Of a stretch of 64,000 bases of DNA, positions 43,635-51,770 are shown piece after piece. Position numbers and translations under genes: made by a program. Location of the stretch: positions 1 to 64,000 of the forward strand of contig NZ_CABJDN010000005.1 of NCBI RefSeq assembly GCF_902364365.1, given 5' to 3'. Position 1 is the stretch's first letter. Every line of letters begins with the position of its first letter. The notes beneath the pieces are model-generated. The model was not told where the DNA came from. It did no database searches and was given only the letters and a program-made list of their open reading frames with translations. This DNA comes from Bacteroides intestinalis (GTDB lineage Bacteria; Bacteroidota; Bacteroidia; Bacteroidales; Bacteroidaceae).

Positions 43635-43994
43635 CTACTTCTTTTTCTTCTTCTTTTCCATTCCCGCTTTCTCTTCCCTGATTTTTTTCCTTAAGCTAAT
43701 GATTTCGGTATTAATGCTTTCCATCGTCAGAAATCCTTCCTCATGCTTTCCTTTCTCGAACCTTGCCATGCGGTACAGCTTCCTTGCCAGTTGCTTTGTC
43801 CCTTTGAGTCCCGCCTCTTTTTTATGATGGATAAGCATGTTTATCCAGGGAATGAGAAACTCTATTCTTTCTTCCGCCCTGACTACGACCTGCTGGTCAA
43901 CCGGTTCATTTTCAACCAACAGGATGTCGATCCTGTTTCCTTTTCTCTCGATCTCGATGCCACAGGCGTCTTTACTCATGAGCTCAATGCTCAA
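43635..43994 (-). CDS. Hypothetical helical protein
   Basis: A 119-residue protein, not recognised. It is mixed at the N-terminus (NRIDILLVENEPVDQQVVVR) and strongly helical afterwards (KQLARKLYRMARFEKGKHEE), ending in a poly-Lys tail. It may start at ATG 43994 or at ATG 43976. It lies upstream of the VirE gene on the same strand. The promoter in the invertible segment points at it in the orientation seen here, about 400 bases away. Confidence 0.5.
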   Translation of the reverse strand: MSIELMSKDACGIEIERKGNRIDILLVENEPVDQQVVVRAEERIEFLIPWINMLIHHKKEAGLKGTKQLARKLYRMARFEKGKHEEGFLTMESINTEIISLRKKIREEKAGMEKKKKKK

Positions 43995-44381
43995 GATTGT
44001 GTTTTTTTAGTCATAAAACCACAATTTTAGATGTTAGTAATTTATTTTAAATTTGCATTCGAAAGCAAAATTAACGGTTATTCTCGTAAAATCGCTCATG
44101 CTGGTATAGAAAAATGAAACTTTTTTGTTCTATGTGTGATACACAAAATGATGTAATAGGTGGTAGCCCCACCTACCTATTGATATAAAGTGTGTGTAAC
44201 AAGGTTTAAAGAAAAAATAGGGAAATACGCGCCTGTGCGTATGTATGCACACGTACATTATTATAAAAGAAAAATGCGATATTAGGAAGTTATTGGGATA
44301 AGGCTGCAATAATTGAAATAGATAAATGAAACGAAATGAAAACTTGTGTTTCAAAAATAATTGTAGTAAATGTAGGGTGTT

Positions 44382-44603
44382 TTTTAATCGTTCGTTTAAT
44401 GTGCACAAAGATAATGCCTTGAAATGAAACAACAAAATATTCTGATAAATAAAATCGATTAGGTCTTTTGTATGTGTCATATATTACTAATCTATAAATA
44501 GTTACCCTTGAAATAAAATTGTGATTTTACACTTGTCTTTTTGCCGAAAGAATCTTAGGTCGGATACAGGCTAAAATGCCATCTTTTAAACGAACGATTA
44601 AAA
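44382..44603. promoter_or_regulatory. Putative invertible promoter segment of the capsule operon
   Basis: TTTTAATCGTTCGTTTAA (44382-44399) and TTAAACGAACGATTAAAA (44586-44603) are perfect 18-base inverted repeats 186 bases apart, about 200 bases before upxY. Capsule operons of Bacteroides are known to be phase-variable through inversion of such promoter segments by site-specific recombinases. The interior contains one good promoter, reading leftwards. No recombinase gene lies in the window. The wider region 43995-44807 holds no gene. Confidence 0.8.
44406..44436 (-). promoter_or_regulatory. Promoter within the invertible segment, pointing away from the capsule genes
   Basis: On the minus strand TTTG (44436-44433), a 19-base spacer and TATCTTTG (44413-44406) match the Bacteroidota consensus fully. 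The -7 box ends 6 bases before the left inverted repeat, so inversion would place it just before the right repeat, driving upxY. In the orientation shown the operon should be off from this promoter. Confidence 0.75.
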
Positions 44604-44760
44604 GACAATATTTCTCTTTAATCTGTTCGTCTATAGCTTTTTACCTGTAAGAAACTTAAGGTAATGCACAGCTATGGAAAATCAATAGGCAAGAGGGGCG
44701 CAAAGCTTGCCGTATTCTACATAAAGCGTTCGCAAGTGATTGAAGTTCAAGTGTATACAA

Positions 44761-44774
44761 GGGCTTCAAAGCCC
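44761..44774 (+). promoter_or_regulatory. Short leader hairpin before upxY
   Basis: GGGCTT CA AAGCCC forms a compact stem 34 bases before the upxY start codon. UpxY-type proteins act on the untranslated leader of their own operon, so this hairpin is a candidate RNA element, but it may also simply be a fold with no function. Confidence 0.3.
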
Positions 44775-44807
44775 CGAGAAAACACCCTTTTTAAAGAAAA
44801 CCACCGA

Positions 44808-45344
44808 ATGGAAACGGATAAAGAAACCGAAGTATGGTATGCTATGCGTGCTACCTATCGCAGAGAACCTGATGCCATGCGTCTGCTTGAAAAAGAAAAG
44901 TTGGGCTGTTTCATCCCTATGCAATACAAGATCAGCATGAAGAAAGGGAAGAAAGTCCGTGTTCTGGTTCCCGTCGTTCACAATCTGCTTTTTGTCCATG
45001 CCTGTCCTTCCGAGGTGAAGCGTGTCAAGTCAAAAGTTACTTACTTGCAATATATCACCGATACCCGTAGCGGTCAAAAGATAATCATCCCTGACAGTGA
45101 GATGCAACGTTTCATTGCCGTAGCCGGAACCTACAACGATCATCTTCTATACTTCCAGCCTGATGAATTGAATTTGTCGAAAGGTACCAAAGTTCGCATT
45201 ATCGGTGGTGACTTCGAGGGTCAGGAGGGTATTTTCCTGAAAGTGAAAGGTGCGCGTGACCGCCGTGTGGTCATCGAGATACAAGGAGTCATCGCTGTTG
45301 CCATGGCTACCATCCATCCTAACCTTATAGAAGTAATCGGCTAA
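44808..45344 (+). CDS. upxY: UpxY-family transcription antiterminator
   Basis: A 178-residue NusG-like protein that prevents early termination of its own capsule operon. The N-terminal NGN domain begins EVWYAMRATYRREPDAMRLL and continues CFIPMQYKISMKKGKK, VPVVHNLLFVHA; the C-terminal KOW part has GTKVRIIGGDFEGQEGIFLK. The start at 44808 puts the NGN domain at the usual distance; the upstream open frame has no coding character. It is the first gene of the operon, followed by upxZ 34 bases later. Confidence 0.9.
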   Translation: METDKETEVWYAMRATYRREPDAMRLLEKEKLGCFIPMQYKISMKKGKKVRVLVPVVHNLLFVHACPSEVKRVKSKVTYLQYITDTRSGQKIIIPDSEMQRFIAVAGTYNDHLLYFQPDELNLSKGTKVRIIGGDFEGQEGIFLKVKGARDRRVVIEIQGVIAVAMATIHPNLIEVIG

Positions 45345-45347
45345 TCT

Positions 45348-45367
45348 TTAATTTTTAATTCTTAATT
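45348..45367 (+). repeat. T/A-rich leader repeat before upxZ
   Basis: TTAATTTTTAATTCTTAATT, identical to the leader of the HU-like gene, ends 11 bases before the upxZ ATG and takes the place of a purine-rich ribosome binding site. Confidence 0.75.
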
Positions 45368-45378
45368 TTTAATTAATC

Positions 45379-45867
45379 ATGTCTCTTTCCGAAGAAGCAA
45401 TCACTCTTCAGCGTGCAGCGCACGATCTGATGTATTTAGGTATGGACGGGAGTCCTATCTACAGCGATGACCTTTCTCGTCGTAATGGTGAAGTTTACCG
45501 CTTAACCACGGCTTTGTATAACTTCGGTGCTAAAGGTTCCGCAGTTGAGGAACAGGCGAATGTCTGTCTTGCTCTCCTAATGGGTTACAGCGCCTCATTC
45601 GTAGATCATGGCGAAAAACAGAAACACGTTCAGGAAGTTCTGGATCGTTGTTGGGATATACTTGATGCTCTTCCTGCTTCATTGCTGAAGCTTCGTCTAC
45701 TTATTGCCTGTTATGGTGAAGTGTTCGACGCGCCTTTGGCTGACGAGGGACGTGCTATCATTGCTTCTTGGGATTCTGTATCGCTCACTCCTGAACAGCG
45801 AGAAGCTATTGTTGAGTTTCAGAATGTGGTTGATAATCCTTATTCGTGGGAATATGTTAATGAATGA
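45379..45867 (+). CDS. upxZ: UpxZ-family antagonist of non-cognate UpxY proteins
   Basis: A 162-residue helical protein. The start MSLSEEAITLQRAAHDLMYL and DLSRRNGEVYRLTTALYN, with the later VNVCLALLMGYSA-like stretch and DRCWDILDALPASLLKLRLL, fit the UpxZ family. UpxZ proteins inhibit UpxY proteins of other capsule loci so that one locus is made at a time. The position straight after upxY is the usual one. Confidence 0.88.
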   Translation: MSLSEEAITLQRAAHDLMYLGMDGSPIYSDDLSRRNGEVYRLTTALYNFGAKGSAVEEQANVCLALLMGYSASFVDHGEKQKHVQEVLDRCWDILDALPASLLKLRLLIACYGEVFDAPLADEGRAIIASWDSVSLTPEQREAIVEFQNVVDNPYSWEYVNE

Positions 45868-45880
45868 AAAGTCGATAAAT

Positions 45881-46083
45881 GGTCGATATCGTGGTCTTAC
45901 TCATGGCTTTTCTGTATAAAGTGAAGACGTTATTTTTCAATATAAGTGTGATAATCTATATACGCCCTTATGTGAAGGTGCTATTGCCTGGAATGATTTT
46001 ACTTTAGGAATTACTTGGAAAAAACTGAGAGAGAAGAAACTATTTTTTCGGAGAAAAGTTCTCGCCATTCGGTTTTAAGAATG
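45881..46083 (+). pseudogene. Remnant of dTDP-4-dehydrorhamnose 3,5-epimerase (rmlC) 3' end
   Basis: Read from 45881, RYRGLTHGFSV is followed by a TAA (45917-45919), then SEDVIFQYKCDNLYTPLCEG and AIAWNDFTLGITW, the conserved C-terminal half of RmlC. After a frameshift near 46025-46035 the last family motif continues as ETIFSEKSSRHSVLR. The N-terminal half is missing. dTDP-rhamnose genes are common directly after upxZ, so this is a relic of an earlier version of the locus. Confidence 0.75.
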
Positions 46084-46090
46084 GTATCTG

Positions 46091-46165
46091 AATATTCGAG
46101 AGTGGATGGACTCTATTACGAGCAGAGAGTATGAGAAGTATTATGAAATGATGTACAAAGGATAG
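46091..46165 (+). pseudogene. Remnant of dTDP-glucose 4,6-dehydratase (rmlB) 3' end
   Basis: NIREWMDSITSREYEKYYEM, followed by MYKG and TAG, corresponds to the extreme C-terminus of RmlB (usually REWMDNVTSGDYQKYYEEMY or similar, from memory). Only about 24 codons are left, directly after the rmlC remnant; rmlD and most of rmlB are gone. Confidence 0.6.
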
Positions 46166-46172
46166 GAATATT

Positions 46173-47618
46173 TTGTCAGAAACAACACTAAAAAATAAGA
46201 CTGCAAAAGGAGTAGGGTGGAGCTTTATTGATAACATATCAAGTTCAGGTATTTCCTTTCTTGTAAGTCTTGTTTTAGCACGTATATTATCTCCTGAGGA
46301 GTATGGCATTATGGCCATGTTGACGATTTTTATTGCCATTTCTAATTCTATCGTAGACAGTGGCTTTTCTAATGCTTTGATTCGTAAAAACGATGTTGTG
46401 GAGCTTGATTATAATACTACTTTCTACTTTAATTTAGTTGTTTCTGGTGTTTTGTATCTTGTTCTTTATGTATGTGCTCCTTTCATTAGTAATTTTTTTT
46501 CAGAACCTTTATTGATACCGGTGACTCGAGTTTTGGGGCTTGTACTTATTGTGAATGCTTGTTCTATTATTCAACGTACTATATTAGTAAAAGCTGTTGA
46601 TTTTAAGACGCAAACAAAAATTTCACTGATTTCTTCTATGCTGAGTGGTGTTATTGGTGTCGGTATGGCTATTTATCATTGTGGCGTTTGGAGCTTGGTA
46701 GGACAGCAACTGTCTCGACAAGTGCTGAATTCGCTCTTTTTGTGGATATACGGCAAGTGGAAACCTTTATGGGAGTTTTCGTATAATAGTTTTAAAAATT
46801 TGTTTGGCTTTGGTTCTAAATTGCTACTATCCGGGCTTATTGATACTATTTATAAAAATATTTACTATATTGTAATAGGGCGATTTTATACTGCGGATCA
46901 GTTGGGGCAATATACTCGTGCAGAACAGTTTACTTCTATATTTTCCAGTAACTTGACTTCTGTAATTCAACGAGTTAGTTATCCAGTTTTGAGCACTATT
47001 CAAGAAGATGCTATTCGCTTACAAGAAGCTTATCGAAAGATTATAAAAGCGACAATGTTGATAACGTTTGTCTGTATGTTAGTGCTTGCTGCATTAGCAA
47101 AACCGTTAGTTCTGATTCTTATAGGGGAGAAATGGCTATTTGCAGTTCCATATTTACAGATTTTGTGTTTTGCCGAAATGTTGTATCCCTTACATGCGAT
47201 TAATTTGAATATTTTACAAGTAAAGGGGCGTTCTGATTTGTTTTTAAAGTTAGAAGTTATAAAAAAAATAGTAGCTATACTCCCGATTGTTTTAGGAATT
47301 ACTCTAGGTATAAAGTTTATGCTGTGGGGAGCTGTATGTACTTCTGTTATTTCCTTCTTTTTGAATAGCTATTATTCGGGGCATTTGGTGAATTATTCAA
47401 CGATGAATCAAATCAAAGATATTTTTCCGACATTTCTTATAGCTTCATTCGTAGCAGGTACTATTTGGTGCCTTTCTTTTTTGAATTTGTCTATCTATTT
47501 TACATTTTTTATTCAGTGTGTAACAGGCTTTATATTACTGATTTTTATTAATGAAAAATGTAGATTAAAAGAGTATATGGAGATGAAGCAACTGTTTTTA
47601 ACTATTCTTAAGAAATAA
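46173..47618 (+). CDS. Wzx-type flippase for the capsule repeat unit
   Basis: A 481-residue membrane protein of the polysaccharide transport/MATE-like family, with about 12-14 helices. The N-terminus SETTLKNKTAKGVGWSFIDN is characteristic of WzxC-like flippases; VLARILSPEEYGIMAMLTIF and GRFYTADQLGQYTRAEQF are further family stretches. The start is a TTG 8 bases after the rmlB remnant stop. It moves the lipid-linked repeat unit across the inner membrane. It is the first intact structural gene of the operon. Confidence 0.88.
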   Translation: MSETTLKNKTAKGVGWSFIDNISSSGISFLVSLVLARILSPEEYGIMAMLTIFIAISNSIVDSGFSNALIRKNDVVELDYNTTFYFNLVVSGVLYLVLYVCAPFISNFFSEPLLIPVTRVLGLVLIVNACSIIQRTILVKAVDFKTQTKISLISSMLSGVIGVGMAIYHCGVWSLVGQQLSRQVLNSLFLWIYGKWKPLWEFSYNSFKNLFGFGSKLLLSGLIDTIYKNIYYIVIGRFYTADQLGQYTRAEQFTSIFSSNLTSVIQRVSYPVLSTIQEDAIRLQEAYRKIIKATMLITFVCMLVLAALAKPLVLILIGEKWLFAVPYLQILCFAEMLYPLHAINLNILQVKGRSDLFLKLEVIKKIVAILPIVLGITLGIKFMLWGAVCTSVISFFLNSYYSGHLVNYSTMNQIKDIFPTFLIASFVAGTIWCLSFLNLSIYFTFFIQCVTGFILLIFINEKCRLKEYMEMKQLFLTILKK

Positions 47619-47627
47619 AATAAGAAG

Positions 47628-48671
47628 ATGGCAAATATACAGAGAAGTTCAAATATAGAGTTGCTTAGAATTGTTTCTATGTTATTGATTGTATTGCATC
47701 ATTATTGTGTAAACTCTGGCTTCACTGAGGTAATAGATATGAAAAATATCACAGGGAATACATTATTAATACAATTTATGGCATTTGGTGGAAAAGTTGG
47801 TGTAAATGTGTTTTTGCTTATTTCCGGCTATTTCATGATAGAAGGTGAACGGAAATATGAAAAAATATACAAATTAATATTTCAAGTACTATTTTATAGT
47901 CTTATAATTTCTTTTCTTTTATATTATTGGGGAGGTTACTATTTTAGTTTGAAGCAAATTCTTCAAATTATTCCTTTTGTATTCACTCTTCCTGTGGATT
48001 TCATTGCTAGTTATCTGCTTGTGTATTTGCTTTCCCCGATTATAAATAAATGTTTGAAATCATTATCGCGTACAGAATTTACTTTTTTGCTCTTAATATT
48101 GCTTCTATATTTTGTAATAGCTGATACATTTTTTTTGCAGCATACGTGGAATTATTTTGGATGGGCATTTACATGCTATTGTGTAGGTGCGTATATCAGA
48201 ATGTATAATATAGATAAAATTAAACTTCCATGGAGCCTTTTTGCTTTAATTTCTCTTTTGACTATTTGGCTAAGCATATTAGTCGTAGATTATGTAGGTG
48301 TCAAATATCACTTTGAAGGTTGGACATATATGCTTTCGGATGCTAATAAACTTCCTGTTTTTGCAATGGCTGTTTTCTTGTTTCTATATTTTAAAAATAT
48401 GCATATAGGTTATAATAGGTTGATTAATATAGTGGCTGCTTCCTCATTAGGAGTACTTATTATTCATGCGAACTCAGATGTCATGCGTCAATGGCTTTGG
48501 AAAGATTTTCTAAGAAATACAGACTATTTTACATCTTCTTATTTGTGGTTACATATGTGTTTGTCTGTAGTGGCCATCTATTCAATATGTACTTTTATTG
48601 ATGTGTTGAGAATTAAATACTTGGAAAAGCCATTATTTAAACGTTTATTCAAAAAAAAATGTGATATTTAA
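47628..48671 (+). CDS. Acyltransferase_3 family membrane O-acyltransferase
   Basis: A 347-residue protein with about ten membrane helices. The N-terminal SSNIELLRIVSMLLIVLHHY has the paired His of the OafA/NodX/WecH family, and GKVGVNVFLLISGYFM follows. It probably adds an acetyl or other short acyl group to a capsule sugar from the cytoplasmic side. It starts 9 bases after the flippase gene and is immediately followed by the aminotransferase gene, without spacing. Confidence 0.82.
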   Translation: MANIQRSSNIELLRIVSMLLIVLHHYCVNSGFTEVIDMKNITGNTLLIQFMAFGGKVGVNVFLLISGYFMIEGERKYEKIYKLIFQVLFYSLIISFLLYYWGGYYFSLKQILQIIPFVFTLPVDFIASYLLVYLLSPIINKCLKSLSRTEFTFLLLILLLYFVIADTFFLQHTWNYFGWAFTCYCVGAYIRMYNIDKIKLPWSLFALISLLTIWLSILVVDYVGVKYHFEGWTYMLSDANKLPVFAMAVFLFLYFKNMHIGYNRLINIVAASSLGVLIIHANSDVMRQWLWKDFLRNTDYFTSSYLWLHMCLSVVAIYSICTFIDVLRIKYLEKPLFKRLFKKKCDI

Positions 48672-49784
48672 ATGGAGAATAAAAATATAACAGTAACTTC
48701 TCCTCTTCTTCCTCCTTTAGAAGAGTTTATTCCTTATCTGAAAGATATTTGGGAGCGTAAATGGCTTACCAATAACGGAAATTATCATGAAGAATTAGAA
48801 AATGCTTTATGCGAATATTTAAAGGTTCCTTATATAAGTTTATTTACTAATGGTACTTTGCCTTTGATGGTAGCTTTACAGGCTTTGCGCATTACAGGCG
48901 AGGTTATTACTACTCCTTATAGCTTTGTTGCTACTACACACTCTTTGTGGTGGAATGGAATAAAACCTGTTTTTGTAGACATTGATCCTTTAACATGTAA
49001 TCTTGATCCCGACAAAATAGAAGCAGCTATTACCCCCCAGACGACTGCTATTATGCCGGTGCACGTATATGGAACTCCTTGTGATACGCTACGTATACAA
49101 GAAATAGCAGACAAGTATGGACTGAAAGTCATTTATGACGCAGCCCATGCTTTTGGAGTAGAAATTCAAGGAGAGTCAGTCTTAAAGGCAGGCGATATGT
49201 CAACATTAAGTTTTCATGCTACGAAAGTTTATAATACGATTGAAGGGGGAGCTTTAGTTTGTCATGACGAGCAAACGAAAAAACGTATTGATTATCTGAA
49301 GAACTTTGGTTTTGCAGGTGAGACCACTATAGTTGCTCCTGGCATAAATGGTAAGATGGATGAAATTCGTTCAGCGTATGGGCTATTAGGCTTAAAACAT
49401 GTTGATGAAGCCATTGATAGACGCCACCAGATTGCGACTTGTTACCGTGATAGATTAATTGGAGAAAAAGGTATTTCTTTCATTAGTGATGTTCAGGGGG
49501 TACGGCATAACTATTCTTATTTCCCAATTTTTATTGATGCGGGAGAATATGGTATGACTCGCGATGAGCTTTATTTTAAAATGAAAGAGAAAGGTGTTTT
49601 AGGAAGAAGGTACTTTTACCCTTTGATAAGTACTTTTTCTACTTATAGAGGATTGCCTTCTGCGGCTTCAGCGAACCTTCCTGTTGCTACTCGAAAAGCG
49701 GGAGAGATTATTTGTTTGCCGATGCATCCTAATTTATTGGACAGTGATGTGGAGCGAATCTTGTCAATAATAGAAAATAGATGA
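48672..49784 (+). CDS. DegT/DnrJ/EryC1-type sugar aminotransferase
   Basis: A 370-residue PLP enzyme that aminates a nucleotide-linked keto-sugar. The internal aldimine Lys is Lys185 in STLSFHATKVYNTIEGG; VIYDAAHAFGVE holds the PLP-stacking residues; FTNGTLPLMVALQAL binds the phosphate. No keto-sugar-forming dehydratase is intact in the visible part of the locus, so its substrate must come from genes outside the window or elsewhere in the genome. Confidence 0.88.
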   Translation: MENKNITVTSPLLPPLEEFIPYLKDIWERKWLTNNGNYHEELENALCEYLKVPYISLFTNGTLPLMVALQALRITGEVITTPYSFVATTHSLWWNGIKPVFVDIDPLTCNLDPDKIEAAITPQTTAIMPVHVYGTPCDTLRIQEIADKYGLKVIYDAAHAFGVEIQGESVLKAGDMSTLSFHATKVYNTIEGGALVCHDEQTKKRIDYLKNFGFAGETTIVAPGINGKMDEIRSAYGLLGLKHVDEAIDRRHQIATCYRDRLIGEKGISFISDVQGVRHNYSYFPIFIDAGEYGMTRDELYFKMKEKGVLGRRYFYPLISTFSTYRGLPSAASANLPVATRKAGEIICLPMHPNLLDSDVERILSIIENR

Positions 49785-49788
49785 TATT

Positions 49789-50589
49789 ATGAATAGTCAA
49801 CCTTTGGTTAGCGTTGTTTGTACCGCATATAATCATCAAGATTATATAAGGGATGCCTTGGACGGTTTTATAATGCAAAAGACTTCTTTTCCTTTTGAAA
49901 TAATAGTTCATGATGATGCTTCCTCAGATGCAACTCCTGATATAGTGAAGGAATATGAAGCAAAATATCCTTCATTGTTTCGTAATATATACAGAAAAGA
50001 GAATTGGTATTCGCAAGGCAAGAATATTTGGGAATATATATTTGCTTCTGTTGCCAGAGGCAAATATATTGCGATATGTGAAGGAGATGACTATTGGATA
50101 GATCCTTTGAAATTAGAGAAGCAAGTTTCTTTTTTGGAACAGCATGCAGAATATTCTATCTGCTATCATCGAGTTAAATTAGTTACAGGAGAAAAAATAG
50201 AGTTATCCAGAATTCCGCGAAAATATTCTATGACTCAATGTGATATTGCACGAACAAACTATATAAATACTCCTTCCGTTGTCTTTCGAAATCAAAGTAG
50301 TAAGTTAAGGTTGGAGTTGCTATCCCAATGCATTACTGCTGATTATGTTTTATGGCTATTGTTATCCGAATATGGAAAAATTGCTTTTTTGCCAGATGTT
50401 ATGGCATGTTATAGAATTAATTCGGGTGGCATATGGGGAACTAAATCGGCTATATACCAGTATTCAAACTGGATTAATACTTTAAAAAAACTAATTCCGA
50501 AATTCAATTTGAAAATTTCAGTGATATTGGTATGGCAATTAATTGTTTGTGAGTGTATATTGTTGTGTAAAAGACTTGGAATAAGATGA
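49789..50589 (+). CDS. Family 2 glycosyltransferase
   Basis: A 266-residue GT-A fold enzyme: VSVVCTAYNHQDYIRDALDG at the start, the acidic pair in IIVHDDASSDATPDI, and CEGDDYWIDPLKLEKQ with the metal-binding DDY. Cytoplasmic, with no membrane helix at the C-terminus except a weak one (ISVILVWQLIVCECILL). It probably adds one sugar of the repeat unit. It overlaps the polymerase gene by 4 bases. Confidence 0.88.
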   Translation: MNSQPLVSVVCTAYNHQDYIRDALDGFIMQKTSFPFEIIVHDDASSDATPDIVKEYEAKYPSLFRNIYRKENWYSQGKNIWEYIFASVARGKYIAICEGDDYWIDPLKLEKQVSFLEQHAEYSICYHRVKLVTGEKIELSRIPRKYSMTQCDIARTNYINTPSVVFRNQSSKLRLELLSQCITADYVLWLLLSEYGKIAFLPDVMACYRINSGGIWGTKSAIYQYSNWINTLKKLIPKFNLKISVILVWQLIVCECILLCKRLGIR

Positions 50590-51770
50590 GAAAGAGCTTT
50601 TTATTTGTCTTGTTTCTTGTTTTAGGATTAAATTTACCTTCAGGTTATTGTTATGCATTGCTGATTTTGATTCTTATATCAGCTCTTTTTTATCTACTGG
50701 CAACACATATAAAAATAAAATATAAACGGGGAATTGATTTTATTCCTATGAGCTTTTTTCTTATATGGGTTTATGGCCTTTTTATGGGGTATTATAATGG
50801 TAATAAAGTATCATACATAGTTGCTAATTTTGCGGGGATGTTCTGCTATCTTTTATATTATGTATTAATTATATTGGATGTTTCTGTTGCTAAATTAGTA
50901 AATGTACTGAAAATCACAACAATCTCTACCTCAATAATTGCAATTATATATTACACTTTAGGTCTTTTTGACATCAACGCTGCATTTTTGTATAGTTTTC
51001 TGGGTGGAATTAATCAAGGTTCAAGTACAGGGCAATTGAGAGTCTATTTTACTGACCTATCGGTTGGGTTCTCGTTATGGTTCATTTCATTTGTATACTT
51101 GTTGATAGGAAGAATGGAGAAGCACATATTTTTGTTGCAAGGCATAAAGCATAGAAGTTATATTTTATTCTTATTGTTAACAACTTTTGTTCTATATTTC
51201 GTTACGGCTTCAAAAGGATTTATGCTTGCCGGAGTTTTCTACATCTTTTTAACTCCAATTCTTTTATATGGTAAAAAAATGACATCCGGAAAGATGTCAA
51301 ATAATGTCTTTTTTTTTGTGGCTCTGTTTGTGTTAATTGTATTGGTGCTGGTGACTTCTGATTATGTCAATATTGTTATGAATATTTTTGACACGGAAGA
51401 TGATTCAAATGAAATACGGTATTTGCAATTGGCATACATTGTTGAGGATGTCAGTTGGTGGGGAAAAGGACTTGGTGCAGTGATACCTAATTTTTCTCGA
51501 AATGATGAAGCTGAATATGGTTTTGAGTTAACTTATATAAATCTTATTCATAAGTTTGGAATTTTTTCCTGTGTACTTTTCTTAAATTGGGTTTATGTGT
51601 TGTTTAAGGCTTGTCGGAATGTTTATCATAGAAAGAATGTTTTCAATTCATCCCTTTCATTAGGCTGTATGGGGTATCTATTTCCTTCAGTGGGTAATCC
51701 TCTTTTAATGCATCCGGCTTGTGTGTTACTCAACTGTATTGCTCTGTATTTATTACGTAAAAAAGAGTAA
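50586..51770 (+). CDS. Probable Wzy-type capsule polymerase
   Basis: A 394-residue integral membrane protein with about 10-12 helices (SFLFVLFLVLGLNLPSGYCY at the start) and one large extracytoplasmic loop near residues 275-320 (DTEDDSNEIRYLQLAYIVED, GKGLGAVIPNF). The low sequence conservation and topology fit O-antigen/capsule polymerases. Position among glycosyltransferase genes, abutting both neighbours, supports this; it is the only polymerase candidate in view. Confidence 0.75.
   Translation: MRKSFLFVLFLVLGLNLPSGYCYALLILILISALFYLLATHIKIKYKRGIDFIPMSFFLIWVYGLFMGYYNGNKVSYIVANFAGMFCYLLYYVLIILDVSVAKLVNVLKITTISTSIIAIIYYTLGLFDINAAFLYSFLGGINQGSSTGQLRVYFTDLSVGFSLWFISFVYLLIGRMEKHIFLLQGIKHRSYILFLLLTTFVLYFVTASKGFMLAGVFYIFLTPILLYGKKMTSGKMSNNVFFFVALFVLIVLVLVTSDYVNIVMNIFDTEDDSNEIRYLQLAYIVEDVSWWGKGLGAVIPNFSRNDEAEYGFELTYINLIHKFGIFSCVLFLNWVYVLFKACRNVYHRKNVFNSSLSLGCMGYLFPSVGNPLLMHPACVLLNCIALYLLRKKE

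Noticed and set aside
39499..43994. Prophage
   Set aside because: Apart from the lone sheath and broken tube further left there are no terminase, portal, capsid, tape measure or integrase genes; the amidase, HU and VirE set is the usual companion of capsule loci.
44130..44480. 116-codon minus-strand open frame spanning the left inverted repeat
   Set aside because: The region is non-coding promoter DNA; the translation is a Phe/Leu/His-rich low-quality sequence and the frame crosses the recombination repeat.
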